Origin: Psoroptes ovis
Taxonomy: Eukaryota; Arthropoda; Arachnida; Sarcoptiformes; Psoroptidae
Assembly (NCBI GenBank): GCA_002943765.1
Contig: PQWQ01000005.1
Location: 1,922,001 to 1,986,000, forward strand
DNA length: 64,000 nt
Direction of reading: 5' to 3'
Shown here: one piece after another, positions 59,911-64,000 of the stretch
How the letters are laid out: each line of letters begins with the position of its first letter
How positions within the stretch are numbered: the stretch's first letter is position 1
Translations under genes and position numbers: made by a program
Notes under the pieces: generated by a model
The model's input: the letters and a program-made list of their open reading frames with translations, nothing else
Database searches by the model: none
What the model was told of the DNA's origin: nothing

Positions 59911-60611
59911 ATGAATAGGTTTTGTTTAAACATTATTCAGATTTAAAAACAATATGATTATTGTTTTTCAAACTATTGTTTTTGTTTTTGATAATTGTTT
60001 AATTATGTTTCTGTTTTCAAATTATCAACATCAATTATCAAATTTTTGTTTATTAAAATTGTTTTGTTATCAAATGTTCTGAATAAAATCAAACATTTTC
60101 TTCATCAATTCGTTTTGTTCAAGTTCTATTCGCTTCACGTATAATTATAATACGAAATTTTCATCGATCATATCAAAAAATATATGGCAAACATCAAACC
60201 AACACCTATTTACACACAACCTACACTACAATATTTTTATATAAACCGAATTCTATTTCCTTATTTCCACATTTTTAGAATGTATTCTTCCGCGAGAATT
60301 TTTTTTTTTTTTGAACCAACTGTGTTGAAATAGCGCGAGAGATGTTTTCGATGTAACCCGCTTTATTTTGTCTGTTTTTGAATTAGAAATTTTTTGATTT
60401 TGTATTTTGCCGATAAACAATCATACGCTTATTTCACAACCATTAATGTGTTATTGAAACTTGGTATTATTATACTATTTAATTGTAGAAAAAATTTATC
60501 AAATGAAAATTACTCAACTCATGAAATCTTAATTTTTTCTTATTTTGAACAATTCATTTAATATGGCCATAGACTCAAATGATGATCCGCGAATAATTTG
60601 CTTTTGTTATA
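59911..60611. other. Spacer without recognised feature
   Basis: AT-rich DNA between the gypsy fragment and the mariner element. No gene, repeat pair or coding relic was recognised. Confidence 0.4.
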
Positions 60612-61899
60612 TTAGGTTGTCAAATATCTCCCTTCCGCTTTTTTGCTCTTTATTCAATGCTTTATAAAAAGCGTTACAGTGATCGGATTTAGTTCAAATA
60701 TGCGCCGTTTTGTTCGATAATCTGTTGCCATCTAGACGGCAACTGCATAATACCTCCCTCGTAGAAGCCCCCTCCTTATTTGCGAAGAACTCGGACAGCC
60801 ACTTTTCACAATCTTCTTTTGAGTTCAACTTTACACCACCAAGGGCGTTCGCCATGGACAGGAACAAGTGGTAATCACTTGGTGCTATGTCCGGGCTATA
60901 TGGTGGATGCGATAAAACCTCCCATCCGAGCTCCCGTAGCTTCTGACGAGTCATCAACGAAGTGTGTGGTTTGGCGTTGTCCTGGTGGAACACTACACCC
61001 TTTCTGTTGGCCAATTCTGGACGCTTCTGGTCGATCGCCTGCTTCAAGCGGTCCAGTTGTTCGCAGTAGATGGTAGAATTAAGCGTCTGGCCATGTGGGA
61101 GCAGCTCATAGTGGATGATTCCCTTCCAATCCCACCAAACACACAGCAAAACCTTCCTGGCCGTCAATCCCGGCTTGGCCACTGTTTGGGACGACTCACC
61201 GGCCTTCGACCACGACCGTTTTCGCTGGATATTGTCGTATGTGATCCATTTTTCGTCGCCAGTCACCATCCGCTTCAAGAATGGGTCGAGTTCGTTCCGT
61301 TTCAGCAGCATATCGCAGGCGTTGATTCGGTCCAGAAGGTTTTTTTGCGTCAAATCATGCGGCACCCAAACATCAAGCTTTTTTTTGTATCCAGCCTTCT
61401 GCAGATGGTTTAAAATGGTTTGGTGACTAACTCCCATCTCCTGAGCGATGTCACGAGATGCCACATGCCGGTCTAACTCGATGTATTCCATGATTTGATC
61501 GGTATTTGTCGTCACAGGTCTTCCGCCGGCTGGCTTATACATGGTGTCGTTTTCACCGGCTCTGAATCGTCGAAACCATTCCTCCGCGGTTCTAAGTGAT
61601 AGAGTACCATCCCCCAAAACATCATTAATTTCACGGAACGTTTCTCTAGCGGATTTGCCTTTAACGAAGGAAAACTTTAAAATAGCGCGAATTTCGGCGT
61701 TAGTGAACTCCATGTTTACACGTCTATAACTGTTGAACGCAATATCCACTAACTAATCATGCATAGCGTCATTTTATAGGTTATGTCAAGAGCTTTCAAA
61801 TGATGTATAGTATTGCCAGATACGAGCTCTGTAGCGCTTTGGACATAGCCGCGAAATTCAAAAGACAAAAAGGCGGAAGGGAGATATTTGACAACCTAA
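60612..61899 (-). mobile_element. Nearly intact mariner transposon (1288 bp)
   Basis: The terminal inverted repeats start TTAGGTTGTCAAATATCTCC at 60612 and, on the other strand, at 61899. The first 27 bp are identical and the next few nearly so. TA flanks both ends (60610-60611 and 61900-61901), the target-site duplication of Tc1/mariner elements. One transposase gene lies on minus. G+C is far higher than in the host sequence, as expected for a recently acquired element. Confidence 0.95.
60689..61713 (-). pseudogene. mariner transposase (D,D34D), full length but with one C-terminal frameshift
   Basis: It starts MEFTNAEIRAILKFSFVKGK (Met at 61713; an upstream in-frame Met lies at 61749). A paired helix-turn-helix DNA-binding part comes first (RTAEEWFRRFRAGE, VSHQTILNHLQKAGYKKK), then WVPHDLT and the three catalytic Asp: TGDEKWI, HQDNAKPH and SPDIAPSDYHLF, with 34 residues between the second and third. 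Around 60769 a G-run shifts the frame; past it the expected C terminus (YEGGIMQLPSRWQQIIEQNG) continues in the neighbouring frame to a stop at 60689. As read, the product ends in about 25 unrelated residues. Resemblance is to cecropia-type mariners (Hsmar1-like motifs such as KKLDVWVPH), by inspection only. Confidence 0.92.
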
Positions 61900-61901
61900 T
61901 A

Positions 61902-62640
61902 TGTTACATGTTACGATAATTTGTATTCGTTTATATATAAATTTTTTAGTTTTATTTCTATTATTAATAATGAAAAATAAATATCGTGTAGTGATCAATT
62001 TGATTGATTGCTAATGACTGATTTTATTGTTTGAAAATTCGCTTTTTTTATATACAAGAAAATGGTTGAAATTTTGCATTTTGCACTTTAAGTTTGTGGC
62101 AAATATGCTAAACACACCACCAAGATACTCACCACCACATACACGCTCAAGACATCGGGCAATATCATCATCATCACCCAACGTCGAGAGAACAACAAAC
62201 ATACCAATGGTAAAGATCACACAACCGAAAGACTCTTTAATGACAATGACATTTACGATTGGATAAATTATCGTTTGTTTTCCAAGTGGAAAAAAGCATG
62301 TAAAACGTGTGGTAATCCTAAAAATGAGGATAAACTCATGGGTCAAATTTAATATCCGATTCTGATTATCTGAAGGATATTACCTAAATATGCTTACTTA
62401 TATTGTCAGAAGCATTAATAATGAAGAAAAGAGATTGTTTATTTTTGATTGTCGCTAACTATTTTCAGTACTTTTCTAAAATCAAAATTTTCGTGAGTGT
62501 ATAATAATAACATGTTGTTGTTTTAAACAAATGACAAAAATAAAAATGGATTGATTTAAAAAAATCAATCTTCAATTAAAATTTCTTTTCTTTATATATA
62601 AAAAAAAATTTGATCATGATTTCGTTCATGACTCACGTTC
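61902..62640. other. Spacer right of the mariner element
   Basis: AT-rich, no supported gene. At 62120-62345 a plus-strand frame reads NDNDIYDWINYRLFSKWKKA then CKTCGNPKNEDK, which looks coding-like and could be a retroelement zinc-knuckle relic, but I could not assign it. Confidence 0.35.
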
Positions 62641-62658
62641 AGCAAGCCAAAATTCACA

Positions 62659-63310
62659 TTAGTATTCCCCCGGGTTTGCTAAACGAGATGCATTAACGAG
62701 GTATAATAAATGTTTTAATTTGTTAGATGTCACCGGTTTGGTGAAGATGTCTGCAATCTGATATATAATGTACTGACATATTCGATTTTTAATTCAGCAT
62801 TATTTTTTATCTTTTGTAGAACAAATTTTTGTAATAATTCGATGTGTTTAGTTCTACGCATTGTTGAATTGATGATTGTAGACAATGTCGATTTATTTTG
62901 TCAGTATGCACCACCATCTGAAATTTTTCTCCAAAGAAATTGAACAACTGACCAATAGGCATGGCGTATTGATAACCATGAACAATAGCTCTCAATTCAG
63001 CTTCGGTAGTGTTGAGGCTAATCTAACTTTGAAGCTTGGAAGACCATGCAATTAGATTGTTATTACTTGTGACAGCTACGCCAGTTGTTGATCTTCTTGA
63101 GCTATCATTTGCAAAGTCGGCGTCAACGTACACGTGACAAATAACATTATCACATTGCCCAATTTTCAGTCCAAAATCCATTGTCGCTTTTAAATATCTG
63201 AATATTTTTTTTTATTGCAGTTACAATCAATGATTTTGTTGGCTGTGATTGAAAGATGATTAACTGCATAAGCAATATCCGGGCGAGTATGACGGCTTAT
63301 GTATAAAATG
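62659..63310 (-). pseudogene. Ty1/copia RNase H C-terminal fragment
   Basis: The minus strand reads YISRHTRPDIAYAVNHLSIT; then, with shifts, DADFANDSSRRSTTGVAVTS, NNNLIAWSSKLQS, TTEAELRAIVHGYQYAM and, at the end, QIADIFTKPVTSNKLKHLL to a stop at 62659. These are the RNase H motifs (DADFA, AWSSKLQ, TEAE, DIFTKP) of copia pol. A purine-rich CCGGGGGAATACT lies at the stop, as expected just before a 3' LTR. Multiple stops; inactive. Confidence 0.85.
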
Positions 63311-64000
63311 AAGAGCACAGATAATGACAAACAAGCAGCCAATCGATATATCGATTAATCGATAGTTGATAATGCGATTAGCCCCGAAGCGTTTAATCGA
63401 ACAATTACGCATTTATACCTTGAATAATCTTTGAACATATTAAGGTTGAAATAAGCTCTTTTGTCGGTAAATATCTTTGTTTCCTCAGCAAAAAAAAAAT
63501 CCATAAAATACGTAGCCCCGTAGAAGCACCAAATAACAACAAAACACTTACCCTCGAACAATGGAACAAAATGATTTTTCAATTGAAAAATTTGAATAAA
63601 AATTTTCAACAGTTTTTGACTCTTCAAGTGGATTAATGAAAAAAAATGATTTGAATTGAAATAAATTCAATTGTTCCATTGGCTATTGTGTGTTTATGCA
63701 AATTGTGAGTTGTACGAAAAGTTCATGCTGATTTTATATCAACATTTCAATGAATATTTCATTGATTCAATGCGCAAGAACTTATCGGACAACCCAAAAT
63801 TCATTGTTTGATTGCTTCTGTTGCTGATCATGACTGATTCAAGGCTTGTTCGAATGAATAAAATTGAAATGAATAAATAGAATAAAAGGTTTGAAAGTTT
63901 CAAATATCAACAACAACAACAGTCATTCAATTTTTTTTTAAAAATTCAAATCAATATGTAAAGATTATTGTGCCAGTAGTTATCAACAATCAAGCAATCA
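63311..64000. other. Right-edge AT-rich stretch
   Basis: No supported gene. Contains one miniature mariner-end element (63708-63795). Confidence 0.4.
63708..63795. mobile_element. Miniature mariner-end element (about 88 bp)
   Basis: The left end AGTTGTACGAAAAGTTCATG and the right end AGAACTTATCGGACAACCC are inverted, with the same CGAAAAGTTC core as the elements at 18697 and 19251. The interior is a short AT-rich spacer. Confidence 0.55.

Noticed and set aside
60780..61729. Several plus-strand frames of 60-150 codons
   Set aside because: All are antisense shadows of the mariner transposase, whose higher G+C leaves long frames open.

Overview
This is nuclear DNA of a small eukaryote, almost certainly an arthropod. 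The evidence is spliced genes with short introns (many of 60-110 bp) that mostly keep GT..AG ends, strong AT bias, long ATC/GAT/AAT microsatellites that also run through exons as Asn/Asp/His/Gln tracts, and arthropod-type transposons (mariner, hAT, Merlin, BEL/Pao, gypsy, copia, non-LTR). The style suggests an acariform (dust-mite-like) genome, but that is an inference from composition and gene structure, not from a marker gene. No tRNA, rRNA or CRISPR was seen.

Layout. At 1-463 (minus) lies the first coding exon of the sodium-leak-channel scaffold gene unc80, running off the window. After a 5 kb AT-rich gap come Rmdn1 (5750-6532) and Alg12 (6929-8742), both plus, and a five-exon ETS-factor gene on minus (9003-11470) with a Pointed domain, an AT-hook and an ESE-like ETS domain. 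From 11.5 to 25.3 kb there are no supported host genes; the stretch holds a broken mariner (13.75-14.75 kb) and several short inverted-repeat elements.

From 25.3 to 45.3 kb is a compact housekeeping block: mitoguardin (minus), Mocs2B (plus), Gpn2 (minus), a PAQR receptor-like membrane protein (minus), a brambleberry/GEX1-type nuclear fusion protein (plus), zyxin (minus, nine coding exons plus an alternative first exon), Krr1 (plus), and an unrecognised three-exon gene with a P-loop-like motif and a GC-AG intron (plus). Neighbours are often divergent (Miga/Mocs2B, Zyx/Krr1) or tightly convergent (Mocs2B and Gpn2 stop codons 6 bp apart).

From about 45.3 kb to the end is a transposon-rich island. 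It contains fragments of Merlin, gypsy, copia, BEL/Pao and non-LTR elements, a hAT MITE with a perfect 8-bp target duplication, and an almost intact mariner with paired 27-bp terminal repeats. Between the wrecks sit three intact, single-exon, mutually paralogous genes (48590-49087 plus; 52986-53486 minus; 56525-57031 minus) for membrane proteins of 165-168 aa that I do not recognise. They share an N-terminal MRxYxxPFxALP motif, a C-terminal block around FINW(I/V)P and GLW..YL.YG.RF, and a conserved upstream TATA-like box plus a TTTTCGCTACAA element at a fixed distance from the start codon. This family is the best candidate for something undescribed.

The housekeeping genes do not form one pathway: they cover microtubule dynamics, ER N-glycosylation, mitochondrial dynamics, molybdenum cofactor synthesis, RNA polymerase assembly, karyogamy, focal adhesion and ribosome biogenesis. 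Exon boundaries were derived by hand from splice consensus, reading phase and family alignment from memory; no database search or transcript evidence was available.
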